From: an uncultured Lachnospiraceae bacterium
GTDB taxonomy: Bacteria > Bacillota > Clostridia > Lachnospirales > Lachnospiraceae
Length of the DNA: 26,829 nt
Assembly (NCBI GenBank): GCA_910588885.1
Contig: CAJUSQ010000023.1
Location: 387-27,215 of the forward strand
Direction: 5' to 3'
The position numbers and the translations under genes are program-made. The notes beneath the pieces are model-generated. The model was given only the letters and a program-made list of their open reading frames with translations, made no database searches and was not told the origin of the DNA. How positions within the stretch are numbered: position 1 is the stretch's first letter; the number at the start of each line of letters is the position of its first letter. Of this stretch, positions 7,962 to 15,923 are shown in pieces.

Positions 7962-9038
7962 TTTATAAAAATGGATAATAAACCGGGCGCCGCCCGAAGG
8001 ACGGTTTTCCGCCTTGATGGTTGCATTCTGCCTGGATAAGATGGTACGGGAAAGGGACAGCCCGATGCCGATACTCTCCTCTCCGGAATTTTTTCCCTTA
8101 TAAAACCGTTCGAAGAGCCGGGGCAGGTCCTCCACGGCAAAGCCGGGGCCGTTGTCTTCGACAATTAACTCCGTAAAAATCGCATTTTCCGAGGAAGAAA
8201 CCAGGATTTCCCCGCCCGGGGGCGTATGCTCCATACAGTTTTTAAGAAGGTTTCCCAGGGCTTCGGCGGTCCAGGCAAAATCCCCCCGAAAAGCTTCGCT
8301 TCCGTTTGCGCCGGTGAAAGAAAATTGTTGTTCCCGCAGCTCCATGGATATTTCCAGAGGGGTTACAGCCGCCGCAACCAAATCCCGTACAAATACATAT
8401 TCCTGATTTAAGGAAACGGTTCCTGCATCCAGACGGGAAAGCTTCAGCAGGGCTTCGATCAGCCAGTCAATGCGAGAAATCAGGATAGACAGCTGCTGCG
8501 TTAAGGAACGGCGCTCCTCCTTCGGCAGGCCGGGTTCGGACAACAGGGACAGTACCAGATGGATGGAAGTCAAAGGGGTACGGATCTGGTGGGAAATGTC
8601 CGCCAGGGAAGAGGAAAGGTATTGGGAATCTGCTTTTAAGTCCTCTGCCTGTTCCCGCAGCCGCACCAGCATCTTGTCAATTTCTATTTTTAATATGGAC
8701 AGCTCCCCTTCCCGGTAATCTGAAAAGGTCAGCGTATCGTCCCCATGGAGCACCTGGTCAATGTTCAGGCTAAGCTGACGGATTCTGCGGTATCTTTTCC
8801 GGGTGGAAAACAAATGGAGCACCGTAAAAACCATACACAGGCCGAAGGATAAAAAGGCCAGTAAAAGGACGCTGGAAGGAGGGGAAAACGCCCAAAGGGA
8901 GGAAACGGAGAGAAAGGAACTTCTGGCTTCTGGCAGAAGATACAAGCCAAGGAAAAAGGCGGCCAGGGTAAAAAAGGCCGTTAAGGCCAGATGTAGAAGT
9001 AAGGTTTTTTTGATTTCAGGGTTGCGGAAAAAAGTCAT
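7959..9038 (-). CDS. Sensor histidine kinase with two helices and a short outer loop
   Basis: This is a 359-aa kinase. Hydrophobic helices at about residues 12-34 and 56-78 leave only about 20 residues outside, so there is no large sensory domain. A HAMP-like linker follows, then the H-box LADISHQIRTPLTSIHL with H150 as phosphoacceptor, an N-box ALGNLLKNCMEHTPPGG near 255, G1 VEDNGPGF, F-box LFERFY and G2 GIGLSLS. Small-loop kinases encoded beside FtsX-type ABC transporters (BceS class) usually sense through the transporter itself. The gene follows the response regulator after 21 bases; the next gene, the ATPase, starts 88 bases later. Confidence 0.93.
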   Translation of the reverse strand: MTFFRNPEIKKTLLLHLALTAFFTLAAFFLGLYLLPEARSSFLSVSSLWAFSPPSSVLLLAFLSFGLCMVFTVLHLFSTRKRYRRIRQLSLNIDQVLHGDDTLTFSDYREGELSILKIEIDKMLVRLREQAEDLKADSQYLSSSLADISHQIRTPLTSIHLVLSLLSEPGLPKEERRSLTQQLSILISRIDWLIEALLKLSRLDAGTVSLNQEYVFVRDLVAAAVTPLEISMELREQQFSFTGANGSEAFRGDFAWTAEALGNLLKNCMEHTPPGGEILVSSSENAIFTELIVEDNGPGFAVEDLPRLFERFYKGKNSGEESIGIGLSLSRTILSRQNATIKAENRPSGGARFIIHFYK

Positions 9039-9059
9039 AACATACCTCCCGGAATGGTG

Positions 9060-9731
9060 CTATCCCAGCTTATAGCCGATTCCTCTTACGGTTTTAATAA
9101 TAGTGGGATGGGACGGATCCTCTTCAATTTTTTCCCGGATACGCTTGATGTATACCGTTAAAGTGTTGTCGTTTACGAATTCCCCGGCAATGTCCCAGAT
9201 TTCCGACAGCAGCTTTTCCCGGGTGAGGACAACGCCTTTGTTTGTAAAAAAATACAGCAAAAGCCGGTATTCCAGGGCCGACAGGAACAATTCGTTCCCT
9301 TGCTTTGTGACAAAGGCTTTGGACGTATCAATGGAAATATCGTGGTATTCCAGCAGGGGCTGGGGAGTGCCGGAGCAGCGCCGAAGGACGCTTTTCATCC
9401 GGGAAACCAGCTCCCGGGGACGGAAGGGCTTGGCGATGTAGTCGTCGGCCCCCAAATCCAGTCCGGTGACAACGCTGTATTCGTCTCCGGAAGCGGTCAG
9501 GAAAATGACCGGGGTGGGCCAGGAGCTTTTGATGGCCGTACAGATGCCGAAGCCGTTCCCGTCCCGTAAGGATACGTCCAGAAGCACCAGGTCATAAGCC
9601 TGAGCTTCCATTTTGGCCAGGGCGCCTTTCTGCCCATCGGCATTTTCTACCAGGAATCCTTCCCTCCGCAGGAATTCCGTCAGGTTTGCAACGATGCTTT
9701 TATCGTCTTCCACAAGTAAAATCCGGTACAT
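9060..9731 (-). CDS. OmpR-family response regulator
   Basis: The protein is 223 aa. The receiver domain (residues 1-115) has the acidic pair D9/D10, the phosphoacceptor D52 in LVLLDVSLRDGNG, T79 and K101 in YIAKPF. The DNA-binding winged helix (about 130-223) ends in IREKIEEDPSHPTIIKTVRG with the usual C-terminal GYKLG. The longer open frame to 9824 was rejected because the receiver motif begins at MYRILLVEDD and GGAGGT lies nine bases upstream of that ATG. The ATG shares its A with the TAA stop of the PucR-type gene (TAATG), so translation is probably coupled. The likely target is the operator between the kinase and ATPase genes. Confidence 0.94.
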   Translation of the reverse strand: MYRILLVEDDKSIVANLTEFLRREGFLVENADGQKGALAKMEAQAYDLVLLDVSLRDGNGFGICTAIKSSWPTPVIFLTASGDEYSVVTGLDLGADDYIAKPFRPRELVSRMKSVLRRCSGTPQPLLEYHDISIDTSKAFVTKQGNELFLSALEYRLLLYFFTNKGVVLTREKLLSEIWDIAGEFVNDNTLTVYIKRIREKIEEDPSHPTIIKTVRGIGYKLG

Positions 9732-11284
9732 TACACATTCACCTCCGGCAGCATTTTCAGGTAGCGCATGAGCTTGTAGGAAAGTCCCAGGGACATAATT
9801 TCGTCGCCGTCCTCCAGGGTACATCCGGTCAGGCTCTTAATTTTATTCATCCGGTACAAAAGGGTATTTTTGTGAATATGGAGCTGTTCCGCGATTTTGG
9901 CCGGGTTTCCCGGTGTCTGCAGGAAACAGTGCATGGTCTTTAACAGCTCGGAATTCCGCTCCTGGTCATGATACAGCAGCTTCATCATGGCAGGATGGAT
10001 GAAATACTGAAGATCCTCTTCCTGTTCACAGATTTCCATAATATGGTAGAAATAAGTGTCGGAATAATAGTGGATGGGCCCTTCATCCTGAAGCCGTAAG
10101 CCTACCTCCGCAGCCTTTTTCGCCTGCAGGTAGAATCTCCGGGCGGATTTCAGGTCCGTAAAAAAGTTGCTCATCCCGGCAGTCAGGGAATTGCTTTTCA
10201 GATAGTTTTCCAGGGCGGTCAGCTCATAGGCGGAAAGGCCGTTTTCCCGGGAGCGGGAAAACAGCATGACCAGGGTATTTTCATAAATGGCATAGAGGGA
10301 GCCGACCAAGATATTGTTCAGCTCCCGGACGATGACCTCCAGCTTGGCGTTGGCATCCCGGTAACTGGAAGCGGAAATCGTCATCATGTACAGATCCTCT
10401 TTCAGGTCAAAGCCCAGGATATGAAGCCGTTCCCGTACGCTGGGATAATTGATTTCCGGGCTGTCCAGCAGGTCCGCCAGGAAATAGGAAAACATTACGC
10501 CCTTGTTTTGGCTGAAAAAGCTGTTTTTCTGCAGTTCCATGGAAACGAACCGGGACAGCCGGGAGAGCAGGATGGAATCAATGTCCGTAAAGGTCCGCAG
10601 AGATTCGTACAGCATGACCTTAGCCACTTCAATCCCGTGGATCTTCACGGAGGCGATCAGCATCCCTGTTCCGTGAAGGGGATTTTTAAAATAATAGGGG
10701 GCGGAGGCATTCCGGATTTTTTCATCCAGATTGGCTTCCCGGATGGAACGGATGCCTGCCTCCAATATATAGCCGGAGGAATTTTCCGCTTCAAAAATCG
10801 TGTTGTTGGGAGAAAAGGCCGAAGAGATTGCCAGGTATTTAAAACTGGTATCAATGACAAAAATCGGGTTGCCGAACACTTCATAGGCGATATCCACCAT
10901 ATACTGAAGCCCCTGGTCGGAAAAAAAGGCGTTGGCAAACAGATGCAGCCCTGCATTGGCCCGCTGTAGATGGGTCACCAGCTGCTGAATTCGATTGAAC
11001 AAATGTTCGATAGAATTCCCGCTATTGTACCAAAGGATGTTCAGGCAGCTGTTTTCATAATCTTCTGCGGGAAAGTCAGGGCCGTAGCAGAGCAGCTGCA
11101 GGGTATGGGGGAAATCTGCCGGGGGCATATGGGAAACCGGGCAGAAATACAGGATATTGGATTCGAATGCCTGGATTTCAGGAGTATAAAAATGCAGAGA
11201 ATAAATGTCCGCGGAAGTATCTTTTTTGCCGTGCAGCGTCAGGAACTGGCAGTCGAGATGTGCCATAAGTTCATGTATTTCCAT
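9731..11284 (-). CDS. PucR/CdaR-family transcriptional regulator
   Basis: This 517-aa cytoplasmic protein ends in the family's HTH_30 domain. NPAKIAEQLHIHKNTLLYRM followed by NKIKSLTGCTLEDGDEIMSL is near-diagnostic, with H-K-N-T-L-x-Y-R-x-x-K-I as the recognition region. The middle part (about residues 300-420, including LEVIVRELNNILVGSLYAIY) corresponds to the CdaR GGDEF-like domain. The N-terminal 280 residues may hold a ligand-sensing domain (FGNPIFVIDTSFKYLAISS looks PAS- or GAF-like). The start at 11284 is supported by AAAGGAG about nine bases upstream; an in-frame ATG at 11329 lacks one. A consensus promoter reads into it. Its stop overlaps the response regulator start, an unusual partnership. 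It is also divergent from butyrate kinase, a plausible target. Confidence 0.9.
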   Translation of the reverse strand: MEIHELMAHLDCQFLTLHGKKDTSADIYSLHFYTPEIQAFESNILYFCPVSHMPPADFPHTLQLLCYGPDFPAEDYENSCLNILWYNSGNSIEHLFNRIQQLVTHLQRANAGLHLFANAFFSDQGLQYMVDIAYEVFGNPIFVIDTSFKYLAISSAFSPNNTIFEAENSSGYILEAGIRSIREANLDEKIRNASAPYYFKNPLHGTGMLIASVKIHGIEVAKVMLYESLRTFTDIDSILLSRLSRFVSMELQKNSFFSQNKGVMFSYFLADLLDSPEINYPSVRERLHILGFDLKEDLYMMTISASSYRDANAKLEVIVRELNNILVGSLYAIYENTLVMLFSRSRENGLSAYELTALENYLKSNSLTAGMSNFFTDLKSARRFYLQAKKAAEVGLRLQDEGPIHYYSDTYFYHIMEICEQEEDLQYFIHPAMMKLLYHDQERNSELLKTMHCFLQTPGNPAKIAEQLHIHKNTLLYRMNKIKSLTGCTLEDGDEIMSLGLSYKLMRYLKMLPEVNV

Positions 11285-11380
11285 AAATGCGGCTCCTTTC
11301 CGGGTGTTGTGCAGCATCACAAAAGCCATGGAAAAATCAGAAAGACTTTTGTTTTTCCGGCCAATGATTCAACTGCATTT

Positions 11381-11409
11381 ATTATATACAATTAAGACAA
11401 AGCTGACAA
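11381..11409 (-). promoter_or_regulatory. Sigma-A promoter for the PucR/two-component/ABC operon
   Basis: On the minus strand TTGTCA (11409-11404) is followed by a 17-base spacer and a perfect TATAAT (11386-11381). Transcription would start near 11374, leaving a leader of about 90 bases before the ATG at 11284. No equally good promoter is visible for the divergent butyrate kinase gene, although it must lie in the same 180 bases. Confidence 0.75.
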
Positions 11410-11464
11410 CTGCCAAATAATTTTTTTGTACGAAAACACAAAATCAGAAAGGAGCAGAACTGAT

Positions 11465-12556
11465 ATGAAGATTTTTGCAATTAATCCGGGCTCTACCTCC
11501 ACCAAGATTGCATTGATTGAGGACGACAAGACATTATTTTCCAAAAATGTAGCCCATGACGCCAATAAGCTGGCAGAATTCGACGGGATTTCGGCGCAGC
11601 TGCCCTACCGGAAGGAAACGATTCTGAATTTGCTGAAGGAAGACAATGTTTCCCTGGAAGGCGTGGATGCATTCGTAGGCCGCGGCGGCGGACTGATCGC
11701 TATGGAGGGCGGCGTTTATGAGGTGGATGGACTGCTGCTGGACCATGCGACCAGAGGAGCCAATGGGGTGCAGCATCCGGCACAGTTAGGACCTCAGCTG
11801 GCGAAGGAATTTGCTTCCGAATATCAGAAACCGGCCTTTGTAGTAAACCCGCCGGATGTTGACGAGCTGCAGGAACTTGCCAGAATGACCGGTTTAGAGG
11901 GCGTATACCGCAACGTGCATTTACATGCCCTGAACTTAAAGGAAACGGCCATCCGCCATGCGGAGAGTATCGGAAAGAAATATGAAGATTGTAATTTTGT
12001 AGTATGCCATATCGGCGGCGGTATTTCCGTTTCTGCCCATAAGAAAGGGAAAATGGTGGACGGAAATGATATCGTAGGCGGAGAAGGCCCCATGGCGCCC
12101 ACCCGCTGCGGCGATATCCCCGCTTCTGCTTTGATAAAATACTGTGCAGGAAAAGACCCCAAGGAAGCAAAATCCATCTGTACCAGGACCGGCGGGCTGG
12201 TAAGCTGGCTTGGGACTTCCGATGCCCTGGAGGTAAGCAACCGTGCGGCAGCAGGCGATCGGAAAGCGGCAATGGTATGGAATACCATGATTTATCAGAT
12301 CACCAAATACATAGGCGCAATGGCAGCGGTACTTCACGGCCAGGTAGACGGCATCCTCTTAGGGGGCGGCATGGTCTACAACAAAGAGCTGGTAGCCAAT
12401 ATTACGGAAGCCTGCGGCTTTATCGCACCCGTCAGCGCATATCCGGGGGAATTCGAGATGGAGGCTATGGCTTCCGGGGCCATCCGCGCGTTAAAGGGTG
12501 AGGAAACCGTAAAGAAGTACACCGGCGAACCGGTATGGAGCGGCTTTGATTTTTAA
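11465..12556 (+). CDS. buk: Butyrate kinase
   Basis: The protein is 363 aa, usual length for the family. It belongs to the acetate/butyrate kinase branch of the ASKHA fold and interconverts butyryl phosphate and ADP with butyrate and ATP in the cytoplasm, the ATP-yielding last step of butyrate fermentation. Visible motifs are FAINPGSTSTKIALIEDD at the N-terminus, the GRGGGL loop, VCHIGGGISVSAHKKGKMVD, GEGPMAPTRCGD and the late adenosine motif DGILLGGGMVYN. The start at 11465 has AAAGGAG at 11448-11454; the upstream in-frame ATG at 11426 lacks one. Phosphotransbutyrylase (ptb), normally next door, is not in the window. Relatives in this family also accept isobutyrate or other branched acids, so the substrate is inferred from family only. 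Confidence 0.95.
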   Translation: MKIFAINPGSTSTKIALIEDDKTLFSKNVAHDANKLAEFDGISAQLPYRKETILNLLKEDNVSLEGVDAFVGRGGGLIAMEGGVYEVDGLLLDHATRGANGVQHPAQLGPQLAKEFASEYQKPAFVVNPPDVDELQELARMTGLEGVYRNVHLHALNLKETAIRHAESIGKKYEDCNFVVCHIGGGISVSAHKKGKMVDGNDIVGGEGPMAPTRCGDIPASALIKYCAGKDPKEAKSICTRTGGLVSWLGTSDALEVSNRAAAGDRKAAMVWNTMIYQITKYIGAMAAVLHGQVDGILLGGGMVYNKELVANITEACGFIAPVSAYPGEFEMEAMASGAIRALKGEETVKKYTGEPVWSGFDF

Positions 12557-12586
12557 TCGGCTTTCCGAATTTGGCAGGGAATCAGA

Positions 12587-12707
12587 GGAATGGTATAAGG
12601 TATAAGGTCAGAATCAGGTATAAGAATCAGAATTACAATAGAGGGAGTTTATGATAGAGGGAGTTTGTATGGCAAAAGGTTCTTTGGAAGTGCGGAATAT
12701 GCCGTGA
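12587..12707 (+). other. Short direct repeats and an 18-codon frame with its own ribosome-binding site
   Basis: This is part of the 367-base gap after butyrate kinase. GGTATAAGG recurs with GGTATAAG and CAGAATCAG between 12591 and 12635, followed by two copies of ATAGAGGGAGTTT (about 12638-12650 and 12654-12666). The first copy places AGAGGGAG before an ATG at 12651 that opens MIEGVCMAKGSLEVRNMP (stop at 12707); the second places it before an in-frame ATG at 12669. This may be a small peptide gene whose start region was duplicated, or decayed sequence. No function can be assigned. Confidence 0.25.
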
Positions 12708-12755
12708 CGGGAGGCGTTTTTGCAGTTCGAAAAAGCAGCGGCCATACAAAACGAA

Positions 12756-12800
12756 GAGGCAGCAGGAAGATTTACGTTCCTGCTGCCTCTTTTTTCTTTT
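12756..12800 (+). terminator. Strong intrinsic terminator
   Basis: A 13-bp perfect stem, GAGGCAGCAGGAA at 12756-12768 with TTCCTGCTGCCTC at 12777-12789, has an 8-base loop and is followed by TTTTTTCTTTT. It would end transcripts from butyrate kinase and the small frame after it. Confidence 0.9.
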
Positions 12801-12830
12801 ATTAAAAAACCATAAAGTCTTGTTAAAATA

Positions 12831-12859
12831 TTGACATTGTGCCCGGAAGAATTTACTAT
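12831..12859 (+). promoter_or_regulatory. Sigma-A promoter for the 217-aa membrane protein gene
   Basis: TTGACA at 12831-12836, a 17-base spacer and TACTAT at 12854-12859 give a near-consensus promoter starting about 31 bases after the preceding terminator. The predicted start point is near 12866 and the ATG is at 12924. Confidence 0.75.
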
Positions 12860-12923
12860 GGAAGTATCATGGATTTTCATTGATTTATGTATGTAAAAAA
12901 GATAGTTCGGAGGGGCCGGATAC

Positions 12924-13577
12924 ATGCAGACAGAAAAAGAATCTTTTCAGAATATGACCGTCGGGAAAAAGCTGGAGCACATTTGGGAATATTACAAGCT
13001 TCCGCTTCTGGGAATTGCACTGGTTCTTTTTATTATCATTTATACGATTGTGAGGCTGGCAACCCCGGAACCGGAGGTTCTGATGCGGGCCGTACTGGTA
13101 AACGCCAGCCCCATGCTGGCAGAAGAAGAGGACACCTTCGCACGGTACCTTACGGAGCGGGGCTATAACCGGGAAGAGGCAGCGATTTCCGTCAATGCGT
13201 CCCTCTATTTTGACCGGGAGCATATGAGTGAAAGCAATGCCGTCAGCTATCAGGCTTTGGCGGCCATGGTGATGCTGGGAGAGATTGACTTGCTGACCGG
13301 GGATGCGGACACCTTCGATCTTTTAGGCGTAGAGAACGGCCTTATGGCAATGGAGGACGTGCTTCCGGAGGAGCTTTTGGAGAAGTATCAGGACAGGCTG
13401 TATACGGTGACGGAGGGAGAGACCGGGAGACAGCTGGTCTGCGGCATCTGGCTGCCGGATGTGAACGGGCTTACCCGGGACGGTTATTATGTGACCAAGG
13501 TGCTGGCCGGGATTCCGATCACCGCCGTGAATACGGATATGGCCAAAGAAGTGCTGATGTATCTTTTGGAAGGATAG
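12924..13577 (+). CDS. Single-pass membrane protein of unknown function, 217 aa
   Basis: The first 25 residues are charged and cytoplasmic (GKKLEHIWEYYK), followed by one helix at about residues 26-46 (LPLLGIALVLFIIIYTIVRL). An outward domain of about 170 residues is rich in acidic residues and holds the patterns LAEEEDTFARYLTERGYN and MVMLGEIDLLTGDADTFDLL. GGAGGGG at 12909-12915 fixes the start. The latter half, with an alternating 'residence in a fixed fold' pattern, recalls the small periplasmic-binding-like proteins often seen in Lachnospiraceae genomes, but I cannot name a family. It has its own promoter and is 93 bases from the next membrane protein gene. Confidence 0.75.
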   Translation: MQTEKESFQNMTVGKKLEHIWEYYKLPLLGIALVLFIIIYTIVRLATPEPEVLMRAVLVNASPMLAEEEDTFARYLTERGYNREEAAISVNASLYFDREHMSESNAVSYQALAAMVMLGEIDLLTGDADTFDLLGVENGLMAMEDVLPEELLEKYQDRLYTVTEGETGRQLVCGIWLPDVNGLTRDGYYVTKVLAGIPITAVNTDMAKEVLMYLLEG

Positions 13578-13670
13578 TAACATACATTTGAAGAATAGAA
13601 CAACAGTTCTGCGACGGCCCGAAGGCATTGGGCCGGGGCCGTTTGCGTGGAACAGAAAAGGAGAAAAGCA

Positions 13671-14138
13671 ATGAATGAGAAACCAATGGAGTGGATGACG
13701 GACTGCGGGGAAGGAATGGGGCATAAGCTTGGCAGGTTTGCAAGCCTTGCGGGGGCGATTTTGATGTTTTTTTATTATGCGTTCAGTTCTATGATCCTTG
13801 TCCTGATTGTGGCGGCACTTTTGGGCGGCTTGTGTGCCTGGATGTGGATGCATGCATTTATTGAGTATGAGTTCTGTTATTTTGACGGGGAAATGGATGT
13901 TGCGGCCATTTTCAACCGGGCCAGGCGAAAGAAGAAAATGACGATCCGCCTGGATGATGTGGAATATATGGTGAAGAAGATAGAGCCGGGCCAGAATACC
14001 GTATATTTTTGCCGGAAAGAGGAGAACGGGAATATTTATACCCTTTCTGTCAATGCCGGCGGCAAACGGACGGCAGTCGTTATGGAAGCGATTCCGGAGT
14101 TTGTGAAGGTGATAGAGATGAAACATAAGCTGCGTTAG
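13671..14138 (+). CDS. Two-helix membrane protein, DUF6106-like
   Basis: This is a 155-aa protein. The N-terminus (EWMTDCGEGMGHKLGRFASL) is followed by two adjoining hydrophobic helices between about residues 25 and 63. A basic, beta-rich cytoplasmic tail follows (FNRARRKKKMTIRLDDVEYM and later TYTLSVNAGG-like strands), which might fold as a PH-like domain. I associate this pattern with the uncharacterised family DUF6106 of Lachnospiraceae, from memory. The start at 13671 is supported by AAAGGAG about nine bases upstream; the frame could otherwise begin at 13647. The upstream 93 bases contain a GC-rich hairpin (CGGCCC...GGGCCG) without a T-run. The flavin-protein gene follows after nine bases. 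Confidence 0.7.
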   Translation: MNEKPMEWMTDCGEGMGHKLGRFASLAGAILMFFYYAFSSMILVLIVAALLGGLCAWMWMHAFIEYEFCYFDGEMDVAAIFNRARRKKKMTIRLDDVEYMVKKIEPGQNTVYFCRKEENGNIYTLSVNAGGKRTAVVMEAIPEFVKVIEMKHKLR

Positions 14139-14147
14139 GAGGAAGCC

Positions 14148-14615
14148 ATGTCAAGACAAGACCGCCTGGTTACAGATCAGGAAGCATTAATCGAAATCAT
14201 TGACCGATGCCAGGTTCTGCATTTGGGAATGCATGACGGGGACGACATTTATGTGATTCCCATGAATTACGGATATACCTGGGAGGATGGAGAATTGACG
14301 TTCTATCTCCACGGGGCTCTGGAGGGAAAGAAAATCCGGCTGCTGAAGGAGAATCCCCGGGTGGGGTTTTCCGTTGACTGCGATCATCAATTGGTGGAGG
14401 GAAAGCTCCCCTGCCAGTTTGCATTTCAATTTGCCAGTGTAGCAGGAACCGGAGCGGCCGAATTGATTGAAGATCCCCAAGAGAAAATCAAGGCAATGGA
14501 GCATCTGATGCGTCAGTATTCCGATCGGGAATTTGAATTTAACGAACGGCTGGTTTCCATTGTCAGCGTGATCCGTATCCGGGTGGAAGCATTTACCGGA
14601 AGGGTGCGGAAGTAG
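14148..14615 (+). CDS. Pyridoxamine 5'-phosphate oxidase-like, NimA-type flavin-binding protein
   Basis: This 155-aa protein has the split-barrel fold pattern of the Nim/PNPOx-like group. It shows ALIEIIDRCQVLHLGMHDGD near the start, VIPMNYGYTW, then FYLHGALEGKKIRLLKENPR and VGFSVDCD. The Y-x-H-x-A-x-x-G-x-K-x-x-x-L-x-x-N-P pattern is typical of members described as nitroimidazole-resistance-like flavoproteins. These bind FMN (or heme, F420) and reduce small substrates; the real substrate here is not known. AGGAGGAAG just before the ATG gives a strong ribosome-binding site, and the gene is closely coupled to the DUF6106-like gene. It is followed by a weak 6-bp hairpin (14624-14642) without a T-run. 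Confidence 0.88.
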   Translation: MSRQDRLVTDQEALIEIIDRCQVLHLGMHDGDDIYVIPMNYGYTWEDGELTFYLHGALEGKKIRLLKENPRVGFSVDCDHQLVEGKLPCQFAFQFASVAGTGAAELIEDPQEKIKAMEHLMRQYSDREFEFNERLVSIVSVIRIRVEAFTGRVRK

Positions 14616-14678
14616 AAAGGGCCAGTTTCTGAATTTGAAACTAATTTGGCAATCGGAAAGAACATCGGGGCGGCGCTA

Positions 14679-14687
14679 TGGTATTAT
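14679..14687 (+). promoter_or_regulatory. Possible extended -10 promoter for glucokinase
   Basis: TGGTATTAT at 14679-14687 has the TGn-TATNAT form of an extended -10 and overlaps a TATAAT at 14685-14690. No recognisable -35 lies 16-18 bases before either. It is in the 181-base gap before glucokinase and would give a leader of about 100 bases. Confidence 0.35.
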
Positions 14688-14796
14688 AATCCATAGACCG
14701 GAAACCGAAGAAGGGTGTATCCATCCTTGCGAGAGGACGGTTTTTGCCTGCGGATGCTTTTGTATACATAGAAATGGAAAGGACAGGGGATAAGAG

Positions 14797-15738
14797 ATGA
14801 AGAAATATGGATTTGGTGTAGATGTGGGGGGTACTACCTGCAAAATCGGTTTGTTTGAAACAACCGGAACCCTTTTGGAAAAATGGGAAATTCCTACGGA
14901 TACCAGTGAGAACGGCGTACGGATTCTGGACAACGTAGCGGCGGCCCTGAAGGGAAAAATGGCGGAAAAGGCCATCGGGGCAGAGGCGATCCAGGGCATC
15001 GGCATCGGTATTCCGGGGCCCGTGGATGCCAGGGGAGAGGTAGCGGTCTGCGTGAATCTGGGCTGGAAGCAGGTTTCCGTAGAAAAGGAGCTGTCCGAAA
15101 AGATGGATCAGATTCCCGTAAAGGCCGGAAATGACGCCAATGTGGCAGCTCTGGGTGAAATGTGGCAGGGCGGCGGCAAAGGCTACGAAGACGTGGTAAT
15201 GGTTACCCTGGGAACCGGTGTGGGCGGCGGCATCATCATCGGCGGCAAGGTAGTGGCAGGGGCCCATGGGGCAGGCGGAGAGATCGGCCATATGACCATG
15301 AATCCTCATGAAACGGAATGCTGCGGCTGCGGCCGGAAGGGATGCCTGGAACAGTACAGCTCTGCAACGGGATTGGTACGGCTGGCGAAGCAGGCCCTTG
15401 GAGCAGAACATGAGGCTTCCGTACTGGACGATGTTGAGAACGTGACCGCAAAAGATATTTTTGACGCTTATAAGGACGGAGACCAGACGGCCGCTAAGAT
15501 CGTAGGGAAATTTGCCACGGTATTGGGCCGCGGCCTTGGAAAAATTGCCTGTGTGGCAGACCCGGAGATTTTTGTAATCGGCGGCGGCGTATCCAAAGCC
15601 GGACAGCCCCTTTTGGATGCCATTCAGACGGCGTTCCGGAAAGAAGCGTTCAGCTCCTGCCAGGATACCAAGTTTGCATTGGCAACCCTGGGAAATGATG
15701 CGGGGATTTATGGCTGTGTGCAACTGATTTTGAATTAG
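14797..15738 (+). CDS. glcK: ROK-family glucokinase
   Basis: The protein is 313 aa, usual for bacterial ROK glucokinases. It phosphorylates glucose with ATP to glucose 6-phosphate in the cytoplasm. The N-terminal phosphate loop is GVDVGGTTCKIGLF; the catalytic aspartate is D113 in KAGNDANVAALGE; LGTGVGGGIIIGG is the second phosphate motif. The ROK zinc site is visible as H165 in GEIGHM with C176, C178 and C183 in CCGCGRKGCLEQYS. Near the C-terminus VADPEIFVIGGGVSKAG is the adenosine motif. The start has AGGGGA about six bases upstream. Some ROK kinases act on other sugars, so the substrate is a family-based inference. A strong terminator follows. Confidence 0.93.
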   Translation: MKKYGFGVDVGGTTCKIGLFETTGTLLEKWEIPTDTSENGVRILDNVAAALKGKMAEKAIGAEAIQGIGIGIPGPVDARGEVAVCVNLGWKQVSVEKELSEKMDQIPVKAGNDANVAALGEMWQGGGKGYEDVVMVTLGTGVGGGIIIGGKVVAGAHGAGGEIGHMTMNPHETECCGCGRKGCLEQYSSATGLVRLAKQALGAEHEASVLDDVENVTAKDIFDAYKDGDQTAAKIVGKFATVLGRGLGKIACVADPEIFVIGGGVSKAGQPLLDAIQTAFRKEAFSSCQDTKFALATLGNDAGIYGCVQLILN

Positions 15739-15834
15739 GAACATATGTTTTGTTATGGAAGAACTTTTTCGTTGGAAATAAGTTTTGAATAAGAGAGTTA
15801 CATAATATTACAGCCTGGCGGCTTGTGAACTGCC

Positions 15835-15879
15835 GAACCCCCGTTCCGGATGACCGGAACGGGGGTTCAGTAGTTTTTT
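15835..15879 (+). terminator. Intrinsic terminator after glucokinase
   Basis: A perfect 15-bp stem, GAACCCCCGTTCCGG (15835-15849) with CCGGAACGGGGGTTC (15854-15868), has a 4-base ATGA loop and TTTTTT at 15874-15879. It faces the convergent ATPase gene, but the minus-strand side lacks a T-run, so it mainly serves glucokinase. Confidence 0.9.
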
Positions 15880-15923
15880 ACTCTCAAAACAGGCAGACAG
15901 ATCCTTTACGGCCCCAATATGCT

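Noticed and set aside
10421..10969. A 182-codon plus-strand frame inside the PucR-type gene
   Set aside because: It overlaps a long minus-strand gene with a recognised HTH domain, and has no promoter or ribosome-binding site.
13323..14126. A 267-codon minus-strand frame across the two small membrane protein genes
   Set aside because: The plus-strand proteins have clear starts, ribosome-binding sites and helices; the minus-strand frame is histidine-rich shadow sequence.
14641..15744. A 367-codon open frame on the minus strand
   Set aside because: It lies opposite the ROK glucokinase, whose motifs are complete on the plus strand. The minus-strand translation lacks domain-like patterns and has no ribosome-binding site.
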